Shown piece after piece: positions 56,119 to 64,000 of a stretch of 64,000 nt of DNA. The notes beneath the pieces were generated by a model. The model saw nothing but the letters and a program-made list of their open reading frames with translations, was not told where the DNA came from and did not search any database. The position numbers and the translations under genes were made by a program. Every line of letters starts with the position of its first letter. Position 1 is the stretch's first letter. The stretch lies in the NCBI RefSeq assembly GCF_002264395.1, contig NZ_NFVA01000010.1, positions 1-64,000 on the forward strand, in the 5' to 3' direction. Source of the DNA: Paenibacillus sp. VTT E-133291. GTDB taxonomy: Bacteria > Bacillota > Bacilli > Paenibacillales > Paenibacillaceae.

Positions 56119-56164
56119 TTTATATTACCATCTCGGCTGACGCAGTAATATAACAGGTGGCGAT
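56119..56164. repeat. right attachment-like repeat
   Basis: The 31-bp core 56134-56164 matches the comM junction repeat (39405-39435) at 26 of 31 positions in direct orientation, sharing CGGCTGA, CAGTAAT and GGTGGCGAT. Just to its left TATATTAC (56120-56127) and GTAATATA (56144-56151) form an inverted repeat that overlaps the core. The sequence to the right is not comM, so this is an internal junction between two inserted segments rather than the outer end of the island. Confidence 0.7.
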
Positions 56165-56783
56165 TTTGTATCTCTTTCGTGTATTTAAAGCTGGTTTTGC
56201 TAATGATATCCATGAATTTGGACGGGAAAGGAAATCCTAGATTATTAGAATCAAAGGAGGCAATAATATGTACAGTATATTCTTGTGGTAAGACGATAAT
56301 AATTTCCGTTATCAAGAAAATAATACAAAATTATACAAAAGGTAATAAGTCATTGTGTGTAGGAAACACCAAATTAGAAAAGATAAGCGAAGACAGTCAA
56401 TCTCTCGTATCTGAATACTCCGATGCGTTGAGCAAAAAGATAAAGAAATTCAACCCTTCAAAGCACAAGTGAAGGATTCAGAAAATAGAGCAAGAGAGTC
56501 TAGAAAAAGTGGAGGTGCCATTGTAGGTACTTTAAATCCCTTAATAGGTGATCTTTTTTTCCGGCAAGCGTGAGTTATCAATCTCTTTATCGTTAAGTGA
56601 TTGGTTTCCTTACAGACAATTAATTGTGATTTTAAAAAAACTAAATTAGATACTGTGCTTCCGAAATGCTAAGCAAGCAATAGCAGAATAGTAAATAATG
56701 CGTTGGGGCATAGTTTATATTTCAAAAGTTGACCTTAAAAAATGATTTTGAGTAAAGATTGAACATTCTAGAAAAATCTTCTA
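56165..56783. other. region with no supported gene
   Basis: About 620 nt after the right repeat hold only a doubtful plus-strand frame (56179-56472, 97 codons). A strong AAAGGAGG at 56255-56262 leads into ATG 56269, but that frame stops after seven codons, while the long frame around it has no start near the SD. This looks like a small gene broken by a frameshift. The rest (56473-56783) is AT-rich and shows nothing recognisable. Confidence 0.5.
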
Positions 56784-57749
56784 TCATAAGCCCCATTTAT
56801 TTTCAAAAATTTGTTCGTGCCAAGCCATATAAGTAGCTTCCTTAAGGGAAAGTTCCATTGCCTTTTTTTGCCAGATGTTTGTTAGCATAATGGTATTTTC
56901 ATTGAGTATTGGCGCATAGCGAATATAACCTTCATTTGTGAAAGTAATCAACTTTTTATCAAACAATGCGTCGTGCATGGAGCAAAGCAATAAAATATTG
57001 TAAGGATCCAATCGCTCATTGCTTGACGCGCATTTACTCCAATCTTTAATGTGACTTGCCACAAGAAGCTGAGGTAATTCGATACTGCAAATTCGGCATT
57101 TTTTCTGCCGTAACAGTGCTGTTTCTCGCAGTTCTGATGTTTTTAGTCTCGCTGTGATTAAACGCTGTTTTTCGGATTCGGACAGATCTGATTGCTCGAT
57201 TATTTCAATATCTTTAATAAATGAGAAGTCTTTTAGAACTGGAGGAATGCACCAAGTGTTTTGATCCTTTGGATCAAAACGAAAATATTTTGATGGATCG
57301 GTGTGAGAATGCCAGTAATTAATCCCCCATTTGTTATCACGACCACCTTCTTCATCAAAATAAAAATATAGCGCTCCTTGTGGCTCCCCCCCCTCATTAA
57401 TTGAAAATCCACCTTTTTCAGCCTGTTTTTTTAAATGAACGTTTGGAATTTCAACAATATAACACCACTCTTTAACCCAAGTTTCATTGTGTGTATAAGT
57501 GCGGGCAATAATTCCGTGATAATTTTTCACCGTATCGGGTAATTGACTTTCAAAATTTAGTATTTCATCTGTTTTGATATTCGCTGATTCTTTCGGTTTA
57601 TCCTTAGGTGAATAGTGATTGCGACCTGCGATAAAAATGGCATAATCTGAATTTCCTACACAATTCGTTTTCTCATACGTAATTATCTCGTTGTTTTCAT
57701 TAAACCACTTTCGGGCTGCTGTCTTAGCAACATCACGCTGAAAAGTCAT
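56784..57749 (-). CDS. HNH endonuclease (HNH_2-type)
   Basis: A 321-residue protein with a C-terminal HNH nuclease: Cys218-x2-Cys221, SHIKDW (His233), ERLDPYN (Asn251) and MHDALFDKKLITF (His259), the HNH_2 pattern seen in many restriction-type and modification-dependent enzymes. The N-terminal 215 residues are not recognised and probably bind the target (aromatic-rich, ALYFYFDEEGG, NYWHSHTDP). ATG with GGAGGGG. Stand-alone gene without an adjacent intact methyltransferase, so it may be a modification-dependent (type IV-like) defence nuclease. Confidence 0.8.
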   Translation of the reverse strand: MTFQRDVAKTAARKWFNENNEIITYEKTNCVGNSDYAIFIAGRNHYSPKDKPKESANIKTDEILNFESQLPDTVKNYHGIIARTYTHNETWVKEWCYIVEIPNVHLKKQAEKGGFSINEGGEPQGALYFYFDEEGGRDNKWGINYWHSHTDPSKYFRFDPKDQNTWCIPPVLKDFSFIKDIEIIEQSDLSESEKQRLITARLKTSELRETALLRQKKCRICSIELPQLLVASHIKDWSKCASSNERLDPYNILLLCSMHDALFDKKLITFTNEGYIRYAPILNENTIMLTNIWQKKAMELSLKEATYMAWHEQIFENKWGL

Positions 57750-58040
57750 TTTTTCCCCTCCGTTGTCTTGAAATTCAGATGAACCTATCTTATCAAAGTT
57801 TTGCGTAGTGACTTCAGTATGGCTGCGGCACCAATCATAGAAGATGCAGTAACTTCTTGTTGCTCTGTTTGTTGGGGAGTTTGGTTCTTGAGTTTGAACT
57901 GTTTGAGTCTTCTTGTCCGAACAAGCGATCAGTTAGAGCTCCTTTTAATATATGTCTCGTATCTTCAGGCAAGCTAGCTAAGTAAGAATCAGTTGATGGT
58001 TATGTGCCGTGGCGATTACCGCCTACTGGGAGTAGACTTT
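57750..58040. other. intergenic, possible lipoprotein gene scrap
   Basis: No complete gene. One minus-strand frame contains LIACSDKKTQT (about 57895-57935), which looks like a lipobox followed by a hydrophilic lipoprotein start, but no N-terminal signal with start codon or continuing frame is present. Probably decayed DNA. Confidence 0.3.
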
Positions 58041-58604
58041 CTAAAAAGCTTCAGAATGAAGAAAATCAAAAATTTCTTTAAATTTATCATCGTATTGAGG
58101 AATATCATTGAAAAATACTTTATCAACACCCGGTTTCTCTTTATTTTTTCTTATTGATTGTTCTCTAACCATCAAGTCATTAGCATTGTGAATACCTAAT
58201 TCAGGGCGGGCAAGCTGCTTTACGTGGTAATCCATTAACTGTGAGTGTTTTAATACGTAATATTGCTCTCGATAGATTTCATCTTGAATTGCATAAGAAT
58301 GTACGAGAACCCAGAAGTCAGGAGTAGGAATACTGATGTCATAATAAGTCTGAAAAAATCTAGTAGGGACTGAAATTTCCTTAGTTGCTTTTACCTGTAT
58401 TTTTACACTTTTATTATTTGCAGTAGCTATAATGTCGAATGATTTTTTATTTCCATGTGTTAAGAAGGCATCTATACCGTATCTAGATAATTTCGCAATA
58501 GTCCCAAACTCACCAACGCGATTAATAAAATAATTTTTCTGATCTGAAAGCGTTCCGTTCTTATCAAGAATGTCCCTATAAACGATTTTTTTACTTTTCG
58601 GCAC
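58041..58604 (-). CDS. PD-(D/E)xK nuclease-like protein
   Basis: A 187-residue protein with the restriction-fold core in its first half: Glu32 (VGEFGTIAKLSRYG), Asp57 (SFDIIA) and Gln70-x-Lys72 (IQVKAT). This Glu...Asp...QxK order is characteristic of small PD-(D/E)xK families related to DUF4365-like and Holliday-resolvase-like nucleases. The C-terminal half is not recognised. GTG start at 58602-58604 with AGGAGAGG. Substrate unknown; its neighbours suggest a defence or mobile-element role. Confidence 0.7.
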   Translation of the reverse strand: MPKSKKIVYRDILDKNGTLSDQKNYFINRVGEFGTIAKLSRYGIDAFLTHGNKKSFDIIATANNKSVKIQVKATKEISVPTRFFQTYYDISIPTPDFWVLVHSYAIQDEIYREQYYVLKHSQLMDYHVKQLARPELGIHNANDLMVREQSIRKNKEKPGVDKVFFNDIPQYDDKFKEIFDFLHSEAF

Positions 58605-58737
58605 TAATTGTTCCTCTCCTTATCGTATAATAGGATAACTTGGTTGCCTATTAACTTTAGACATTAGTTGTAACTACTGGGAAAACAAATATTCAGATAA
58701 GATTCTATCCTAAATCCTTATTATTTGATATATTTTA

Positions 58738-58917
58738 ATGATCAAAAAGAAGGGAATAGCAAAGCTTAGATTATGGCTTTCATTGGTTGTTAATGAAGAT
58801 GGTTATGTGAAAATAAAGCCGTTATCAAACTTAGATTATAAAATCATATGCGGAAACTCTCTTATTGAAGATTTAATTGTTGGTGAATATCATATAAAAT
58901 TATATGATGCCGATTAA
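58738..58917 (+). pseudogene. fragment of Eco57I/PglX-type adenine methyltransferase
   Basis: A 59-codon frame reads IAKLRLWLSLVV, then IKPLSNLDYKIICGNSLIED. This matches the segment typical of Eco57I-like and BREX PglX methyltransferases (AKLRLWLSLVVD...PLPNLDYKIxxGNSL), which lies between the AdoMet and catalytic motifs. Neither of those motifs is present, so it is a relic. The next plus-strand frame (from about 58909, KLERKKGLSKKEKVDVFQLKLWLENP) may be a further rearranged scrap. Confidence 0.65.
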
Positions 58918-59089
58918 GTTAGAACGAAAAAAAGGATTAAGTAAAAAAGAGAAAGTTGATGTTTTTCAATTAAAATTGTGGCTAGAAAACCCATTATCTT
59001 GCTCTATTCCTATGAAAGATCCTACACAGGATAGGTACTTATTATGAAATTCTGAAGAAACTATAAGTGTATGCGATGAGGAGAAAATC

Positions 59090-59755
59090 TTGAAAAAAAT
59101 ATTAAATCATATGTATTCGGACAGTGTTGAATCACAATTGATTGACCCAGTTGGAGACGAGAAGATTATCGACGGAGTCCTTTATAAAAGACGATTTAGT
59201 TTAAAAATACCAATAACAAAAAGAGATTCCAAAAATTCGATTGTAGTCATTTTAAAAAATCCAAGCCAGGCTGATAAATCCAAATCAGATCTGACAATTA
59301 ATAAAGTAATCGAATATATACTTCGAAATGAACAACTAAAAGATCACGATCAAATTATTATTGTCAACCTATTAGCTTTGTATCGAACGAGTTCAAAAGA
59401 AATTAAATCTATTATTAAATGCACGAGTGAGGAATTTGTGGCTGGAAATGATAGTAAGTTGGAAAAAAATGATTCTGCTATTATCAATGCAATTACTGAA
59501 TCAAAAACGGTTATTTTGGCTTGGGGAAATCATGCATTAGGAATTAAAAAACTTTATGATTATAGAGTTCAGACTGTGTTGAAAATGGTTTATCAACTAC
59601 AAAAGCAAAAGAAAGTATATTACGTTAAATCACTAAGCAAATATGATAATCCTCGTCATGCACAAGTTTGGGGTTACGAAAATTCATTACATTCTTGCTT
59701 GATAGAAAAAAAAATCAAGAAGTATTCAATTATTAGAAAAAATATTCAAAATTAA
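59090..59755 (+). CDS. DUF1643 family protein
   Basis: A 221-residue protein with the DUF1643 pattern: VVILKNPSQADKSKSDLTINKVIEYI, then IIIVNLLALYRTSS, AGNDSKLEKND, and VILAWGNHA. The family is widespread on mobile elements and has no established activity; a nucleotide- or DNA-linked role is guessed. Start TTG 59090 has GAGGAGA 5 nt upstream. Its own terminator follows at 59821. Confidence 0.78.
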   Translation: MKKILNHMYSDSVESQLIDPVGDEKIIDGVLYKRRFSLKIPITKRDSKNSIVVILKNPSQADKSKSDLTINKVIEYILRNEQLKDHDQIIIVNLLALYRTSSKEIKSIIKCTSEEFVAGNDSKLEKNDSAIINAITESKTVILAWGNHALGIKKLYDYRVQTVLKMVYQLQKQKKVYYVKSLSKYDNPRHAQVWGYENSLHSCLIEKKIKKYSIIRKNIQN

Positions 59756-59820
59756 GACATATAAAACCGTTTTACGGGTGCACGAATTATCGGAATTACC
59801 GAACAACGATGAACAAATAA

Positions 59821-59848
59821 AAAAATCGCCTCGTCCTGGGCGATTTTT
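59821..59848 (+). terminator. terminator after the DUF1643 gene
   Basis: AAAAATCGCC/GGCGATTTTT, a 10-bp perfect stem with an 8-nt loop and A/T tails, lies 65 nt after the DUF1643 stop. It could act on both strands. Confidence 0.82.
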
Positions 59849-60036
59849 CATTAGTTTATAAACTAGAGTGGTTTACTATGCCAAAGAGACTGCTAAACTT
59901 AAATCAATTGCGCTGAAGTCCCTTGGGTGAAGAGAACCTTGTTTAGGATCTTATTGCGCGCTCATAAGCTATTTTACTTACGACAGCGATGGAGCCTACA
60001 TCTAGAAACTTGTTATGCTTTCGTTTGATTATTACG

Positions 60037-60501
60037 CTAATGTTGGTAGTCTAACTTGAAAAAAAGTGGATTGCAGCTAAATTCTTTTAAGCGATTATAC
60101 TGATTATAACCGAACTTGGGGTCAGTTAATCTGAACAAATTGATAACTGTCGTCTCAATGTTTCTTATGGCTACATCATCTTTTTGTTTTGTGCTGTACA
60201 ACGGATAATGCGAAAAGTTTGCCTCTCCGAAGTTTTCGAAATCTTCCTGAAAATACTTGGTTCTGTGCTTTCCGTTTCGCAAATCATGTAGCATACTAGC
60301 ATGCCTGTGATAAATATTACCTTTCCCACAGTACATTTTGTTATTGACATGATTAATGTAGAGATATACTCCATAATCATCTCTGGCAAATTTGCTTTCT
60401 TCATTAACAACGGCTGCGTCTTGACTTTTAATGAAGTTATCAAACTCCCTCTGTGTCTCTTGTAATAATGTTGTGATCTTATCAGATATTGATTTACTCA
60501 T
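60037..60501 (-). CDS. GIY-YIG endonuclease
   Basis: A 154-residue protein with a GIY-YIG nuclease domain in its second half: GVYLYIN (44-50), MYCGKGNIYHRH (56-67, the YIG position reads YCG) and a catalytic Glu116 in RNIETTVINLF. The N-terminal 40 residues are helical. Start ATG 60499-60501 has GGAGA 10 nt upstream; the frame extends to 60558 through the inverted repeat. Likely a free-standing homing-type or defence-associated nuclease. Confidence 0.82.
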   Translation of the reverse strand: MSKSISDKITTLLQETQREFDNFIKSQDAAVVNEESKFARDDYGVYLYINHVNNKMYCGKGNIYHRHASMLHDLRNGKHRTKYFQEDFENFGEANFSHYPLYSTKQKDDVAIRNIETTVINLFRLTDPKFGYNQYNRLKEFSCNPLFFKLDYQH

Positions 60502-60524
60502 TGCTTCAACATCTCCTATATCTA

Positions 60525-60561
60525 AAATTGGGAACACTATAAAATATAGTGTTCCCAATTT
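60525..60561. repeat. perfect 16-bp inverted repeat before the GIY-YIG gene
   Basis: AAATTGGGAACACTAT and its exact complement flank a 5-nt loop. It ends 24 nt upstream of the GIY-YIG start codon and just before its SD. It could be an operator for a dimeric repressor, a transcript-leader hairpin, or a nuclease/recombinase target. Confidence 0.85.
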
Positions 60562-60789
60562 AATGAAATATTATACATTATAGTTATTATGAACCATATG
60601 AACTTCGTTTTTCTAGTCAATTCTTGTGGACACAGAAAGCAGAGAGTAACTTGCCTTTATATTAGATGGAAGCCTCTTTTGATTAATTTTGTTTCGAAAT
60701 ACGACGGGACACTATAGTTCATAAGAGTTTTGTTATTGTGTTGTATAAACAACTGTGAATAAGCTGCTACTCCACAACTTTTGAGGAAC

Positions 60790-61458
60790 TCAACTAATTT
60801 GTAAAACTTCCCTTTCAATACCACCGAATTCTTCCGCCTTTTCCACTAACCAATTATCTATAACTTCCCTATCAATACGATCCGCTGTATATAACAAATC
60901 TTCAGATGCAAATATATCGAAAAACTGAAAAAACAGGTCACTACTACATGATTCAAAAACTTCTAAATCGCCGAAATTAGAAAAAGCGTCTTTTGTCATA
61001 TAATTTATTAATTCAAACATGTCGTTCCTTTCTTCATCCGTTAGCAAATTCATTAAATGATAGTTGTGTGTGATTAAAATTGTTTTCAAGCTAAAAAAAC
61101 CGATTTTTTTCTCTAATTCTTGCAGTAACCTCTGTTCTTCTAAATCCTGTTGTATCTTCTGTTCGCGCACAATATTTTTTTTAATTCTGTCAGACAGCGG
61201 TCCATCAATAGATATCTTCAAAGTATATTCGCCATAGTGGGAATGATCATTATTATTTCCCGAATTCAGGGACACAGTTGACTCCCATTTGGCAGCAAAA
61301 CTAGTGAGTTTCTTATATGCCATTTGTACATTTTCAAAGTCACTTAAATAAGTATCAGGTTTCGAAGCATGTAGTATGAAATACCCATCATCTGTGATCT
61401 TGATTTGATTTTTAATAATTGCCGTAACTGATGGAACAAGACGAATTGATTTATTCAT
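60790..61458 (-). CDS. protein of unknown function
   Basis: A 222-residue acidic, largely helical protein, not recognised. The N-terminal third has a beta-rich part (IKITDDGYFILHA), the middle a charged helix (RIKKNIVREQKIQQDLEEQRLLQELEKK) of coiled-coil type, and the end is Asp/Glu/Phe-rich. ATG at 61456-61458 with ATAGGAA upstream. It lies alone among mobile-element genes. Confidence 0.55.
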   Translation of the reverse strand: MNKSIRLVPSVTAIIKNQIKITDDGYFILHASKPDTYLSDFENVQMAYKKLTSFAAKWESTVSLNSGNNNDHSHYGEYTLKISIDGPLSDRIKKNIVREQKIQQDLEEQRLLQELEKKIGFFSLKTILITHNYHLMNLLTDEERNDMFELINYMTKDAFSNFGDLEVFESCSSDLFFQFFDIFASEDLLYTADRIDREVIDNWLVEKAEEFGGIEREVLQIS

Positions 61459-61672
61459 TATGTATAAGTTCCTATTATCGTATGATGGTATCTAAGGCAA
61501 AAAATAACAAGTGGAGGAACATTTTATCCAAGTCTTTTTTATTGTAAGCCTAATTTGTCACTCTAATATTACCCTAGAGAAGGTACCTATCGTTAGAAAA
61601 TTAACTCTGTCTATTAGGATGAACCAGTGAAATTTATACAGGAGCGCTAAGCTAACGAAATCAATTGTTAAA

Positions 61673-61707
61673 AAGAAAATGCTACCGCATGATGATAGCA
61701 TTTTCTT
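61673..61707 (+). terminator. terminator-like hairpin
   Basis: AAGAAAATGCTA/TAGCATTTTCTT, 12 perfect base pairs with an 11-nt loop. No gene ends directly upstream on the plus strand; it may be a relic terminator. Confidence 0.55.
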
Positions 61708-61886
61708 ATTTTAATAGAACAAGCATTTATAATGTATCACCAAACAATGTGAGAGCGGGTGTGGTAATTAAAAGGGTGAATGAGAATGAGAAAGAGATGG
61801 ATCAATATCTCTATCCGTTAAGTTACCTTATCAGCTATCGTATTATTTGGAGTTACTTAGTAAGTGGTTATATACTGAGAAATAAC

Positions 61887-61917
61887 AAAAAGAGGCTGCT
61901 AATCTAGTAGCTTTTTT
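61887..61917 (+). terminator. terminator-like hairpin
   Basis: GCTGCTA/TAGTAGC (one G-T pair) with flanking A and T runs gives a plausible terminator followed by six T. It could end a short transcript starting after 61707. Confidence 0.55.
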
Positions 61918-62243
61918 GATATAAGCATATTTCTTTGTTTACTTAGCCGTTCCTATATAAATTCAATTTTCAATTTTACTAAGGGCGAGCCTAAAGTAGG
62001 AAACGCACGTGTTTCGACCAACCTGCATAATTATCTATTGAATTAATAAATCTCCCGCCAGTAAGCTGCGGGGAATTAAACCAGTAGTGATTCAAGATAA
62101 AATCTTAAGTGCTACGTCAAATATAAACAGGTACTTCCATTTGATTAGAAAAACCTTTTATGTGAACAATATCAACAAAATACTCATTATTATCTATTAT
62201 TTCTCGAAATATAGTTGCCCAAATAAATATTTATACAAAGGTA

Positions 62244-62981
62244 TTAATCCTCATCCCCATTATCCCGCTTGTAACTCTCTCTCCAATCGGCATTGAGCGA
62301 GTCCCCCCAAGTACGATCCGCTTCTCGGTCATACATCTCCACTGCCCAACTAGGACCACCAGTACGTCTCTCCATATCAGCCATACTAGCGTTATGTTCT
62401 CTGTTTTTAGCAACTATTTCTCTATCCTCAGCATCGTAATCACGTTCAACTCCTGTAGAGAAATTATCTTCATCAGAATGAGAATATGATGAGTAACTAC
62501 CAGTACCAACGCCTTTAGATTTTAGGTTAATTGCTGCATACACAAATATTGATACGGCACATGTGATGACAACCACAACCTGCCATACGAAACGATCCAA
62601 GGCACCTTCAAATGATAAGAATGGATTATTGGTAAAGATAGAGAGCAAATAAAAGTATCCTGTAAGGACAGTTATCCAAATTGTGCTCCTTCGAAATGTT
62701 ATCCCCAAAATAATAAAGAGAATTGTCCCAATCCAATGCAATGTTTCAACCCCTGTAGTACGTGCGAAAAATAACCCGAATAACGCATAGTGGTAAAAGA
62801 GACCAAAAGCCGCTGCATTTAATAGTCTGGAACATGTTTTTTTAAAATTAGATAGGAGCAAGCATACTCCTAAACTGAGAAAAAAGATAAAAAAATTCAT
62901 ATCGTTATATTTAGTAAGAAAACCAATACTTCCTAACAATAACAAAAAATTAAGAAAATGAAGACTCCTATAAACTTTCAT
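62244..62981 (-). CDS. polytopic membrane protein, function unknown
   Basis: A 245-residue protein, not recognised. About six hydrophobic segments lie in residues 5-150 (LNFLLLLGSIGFL, FFIFFLSLGVCLLL, AAAFGLFYHYALFGLFF, TILFIILGITF, WITVLTGYFYLLSIF, WQVVVVITCAVSIFVY). They are followed by a hydrophilic, acidic tail of about 90 residues rich in Ser, Asp, Glu and Arg. ATG at 62979-62981 with GGAGA 11 nt upstream. Confidence 0.6.
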   Translation of the reverse strand: MKVYRSLHFLNFLLLLGSIGFLTKYNDMNFFIFFLSLGVCLLLSNFKKTCSRLLNAAAFGLFYHYALFGLFFARTTGVETLHWIGTILFIILGITFRRSTIWITVLTGYFYLLSIFTNNPFLSFEGALDRFVWQVVVVITCAVSIFVYAAINLKSKGVGTGSYSSYSHSDEDNFSTGVERDYDAEDREIVAKNREHNASMADMERRTGGPSWAVEMYDREADRTWGDSLNADWRESYKRDNGDED

Positions 62982-63673
62982 ATAATGTACGCTCTCCTTA
63001 TGTATAGATTAATTTAGCTTCGACGTACAACTGAATATTTATTTTTACTGTTTGGCAATGTATCGACGATCTTTCCATTAGCAAGTAATTTAAAAGGACT
63101 AAGTAGATATTTCCTTTTTGAACAGAATCAAAACCTTTAGAGGGATAGACCGATTTGGGTTTGTTTGTGTCTACCGAATTCATCGTTACACTATAGTTAC
63201 AAAGAAAAATACATTAGTTATACTCGTATAAACTATTCCCTGTTGATCTTTCGCCCCTTTCTTTTCTGCACGCTCAAAGAAATACCCAAGAGACTTGAAA
63301 TGAAAATTCATGGAACTACTGAGAAAATTTTTTTAGAAAAATCGAACCATTTGGTGTTTTTGGTACCTTAAATCTAGATCTTTCACCAAAAGGACTTTTA
63401 CATAAGGCTAAACCGATACACGATGCGAATAAGTTGTGAAAGTTTTTCTTCATACTGCCCAATATTGATCGCATAATATTCGCGAATTGAAGAGGAATAT
63501 CGGTTCATAATACCACTGTGAATCGTATTAGTATGATTTTTATACTTAATAGAGGACACTTCTGGGAAAAAGTTCGGTTTCAAACCTAACTCAATTTTCT
63601 AAATCTCGCTTTTTTAGTTTGAATTTCAGTTAAAAGAGGAAGGGCTTCTGCCACTTCCTCTTTTGATGAAACC
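62982..63673. other. region with no supported gene
   Basis: About 690 nt of AT-rich sequence. Two 61-codon minus-strand frames (62998-63183 and 63398-63583) have no good ribosome sites and no recognisable motifs; they may be scraps of decayed genes. The only clear structure is the terminator at its right end. Confidence 0.5.
63632..63664 (-). terminator. terminator after the last gene
   Basis: AAAAGAGGAAG/CTTCCTCTTTT, 11 perfect pairs with an 11-nt loop, begins 9 nt past the stop of the window-end gene on the minus strand. Short T tail. Confidence 0.75.
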
Positions 63674-64000
63674 TTATTTTTCTTTATCGAATGGGACAAT
63701 GATCGCAGTGCTTTCAAGGAGTCCCGTATTTGTGATTGAAATCTTTAATTGTCCTGTTCCAGCCCCAATTTGTGGCAATTTGATTTTCACTGAGTTTTGT
63801 CCGCTTACGACTGCAATTGATGTAACTAATAGCTTACCTTTACTGTCGTAGACCTTAATAACGTCACCCTTTTTCAACTTATTAATTGTAACCGAATCAT
63901 TAGCACCTTTACCGTTTGAAATCAAAATCTGTTTAAGATTCAAGGAATTTGATGCTGCTGATACCTTGAAATAATAGGGCACTCCATCAACATTACTGGT
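63674..64000 (-). CDS. C-terminal end of a repeat-containing, probably surface or secreted protein (partial)
   Basis: The frame is open to the window edge, so the gene continues beyond 64000; only the last 108 codons are seen. They form a beta-rich module (ANDSVTINKLKKGDVIKVYD, GKLLVTSIAVVSGQNSVKIKLPQIGAGTGQLKISITNTG) of the kind repeated in large Paenibacillus exported proteins. An internal ATG at 63982 is not a convincing start. No function can be given. Confidence 0.65.
   Translation of the reverse strand, partial: TSNVDGVPYYFKVSAASNSLNLKQILISNGKGANDSVTINKLKKGDVIKVYDSKGKLLVTSIAVVSGQNSVKIKLPQIGAGTGQLKISITNTGLLESTAIIVPFDKEK

Larger units (their letters stand above)
39420..56150. mobile_element. 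putative comM-integrated defence element, about 16.7 kb
   Basis: The segment between the two 31-bp repeats interrupts comM and carries kwaA-kwaB, hsdM-hsdS-hsdR, a large serine recombinase, a coiled-coil/AT-hook protein, a resolvase scrap and a giant tyrosine-recombinase-like module next to the right repeat. No conjugation, capsid or terminase genes are seen, so it resembles a non-self-transmissible integrative element or genomic island. Because comM does not resume after the right repeat, more inserted DNA must follow. Limits are inferred from the repeats. Confidence 0.65.
61459..62243. other. region with hairpins and no supported gene
   Basis: Almost 800 nt without a convincing gene. It holds two terminator-like hairpins on the plus strand (61673-61707 and 61887-61917) and a GC-rich stem (CCCGC/GCGGG near 62054-62072) of the kind left by insertion sequences. 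The open frame between the hairpins (61665-61907) starts inside the first stem and is not believed. The ~180 nt between the hairpins could be a small RNA gene, but no promoter was identified. Confidence 0.4.

Noticed and set aside
58009..58016. Another GTGGCGAT octamer, considered as a third attachment repeat
   Set aside because: Outside the 8 nt it matches the 31-bp repeat no better than random sequence.
61665..61907. 80-codon plus-strand open frame
   Set aside because: Its start lies inside a terminator-like hairpin, it has no SD, and it shows no recognisable motif.

Overview
The window comes from a low-to-medium GC Gram-positive bacterium of the Bacillota, most likely a Paenibacillus or close relative. 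The evidence is the Bacillus-type order sucC-sucD-dprA-topA-trmFO-hslV-hslU-flgB... leading into a single large fla/che cluster, with FliY, CheC, CheD, a short FlgE and frequent TTG starts behind strong Shine-Dalgarno (SD) sequences. Species assignment is inference; no rRNA or tRNA gene was seen.

Region 1 (1-27.6 kb, all minus strand) is the flagellar/chemotaxis operon, read right to left: flgB, flgC, fliE, fliF, fliG, fliH, fliI, fliJ, a MotE-like gene, fliK, flgD, a TIGR02530-type gene, flgE, swrD/flbD, fliL, fliM, fliY, cheY, fliO, fliP, fliQ, fliR, flhB, flhA, flhF, flhG, cheB, cheA, cheW, cheC, cheD and a small membrane protein. Basal body, export gate, rod/hook assembly, switch and chemotaxis signalling are all encoded, mostly with short gaps or ATGA overlaps. 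Region 2 (28-37.2 kb, minus) is housekeeping: hslU, hslV, trmFO, topA, dprA, sucD, sucC, with terminators after hslU and after sucCD. Neither codV/xerC nor codY, which lie here in B. subtilis, is present. Region 3 (37.5-38.6 kb) is a divergent ohrR/ohr organic-peroxide pair with a recognisable operator.

Region 4 begins at about 39.42 kb, where comM (yifB) is cut between Walker A and Walker B and only its C-terminal half remains. From there to the window end the DNA is an accretion of mobile and defence genes. The first segment (39.42-56.15 kb) is bounded by two 31-bp imperfect direct repeats (26/31 identical) and carries a Kiwa system (kwaA-kwaB), a type I restriction-modification operon (hsdM-hsdS-hsdR), a large serine recombinase, a coiled-coil/AT-hook protein with repeats in its promoter, a decayed resolvase, and an unusual module of a giant tyrosine-recombinase-like protein with a primase-like zinc ribbon protein, two related small helix-turn-helix proteins and an ~87-nt nested inverted repeat in front of the recombinase gene.

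The N-terminal part of comM does not follow the second repeat, so a further element, or a tandem array at the same site, extends past the window. This second segment (56.15-64 kb) is gene-sparse. It holds an HNH nuclease, a PD-(D/E)xK-like protein, an Eco57I/PglX-type methyltransferase scrap, a DUF1643 protein, a GIY-YIG nuclease behind a perfect 16-bp inverted repeat, two unrecognised proteins and the end of a repeat-containing protein cut by the window edge. The most novel candidates are the giant tyrosine recombinase module and the comM-targeted, tandem-organised defence element.
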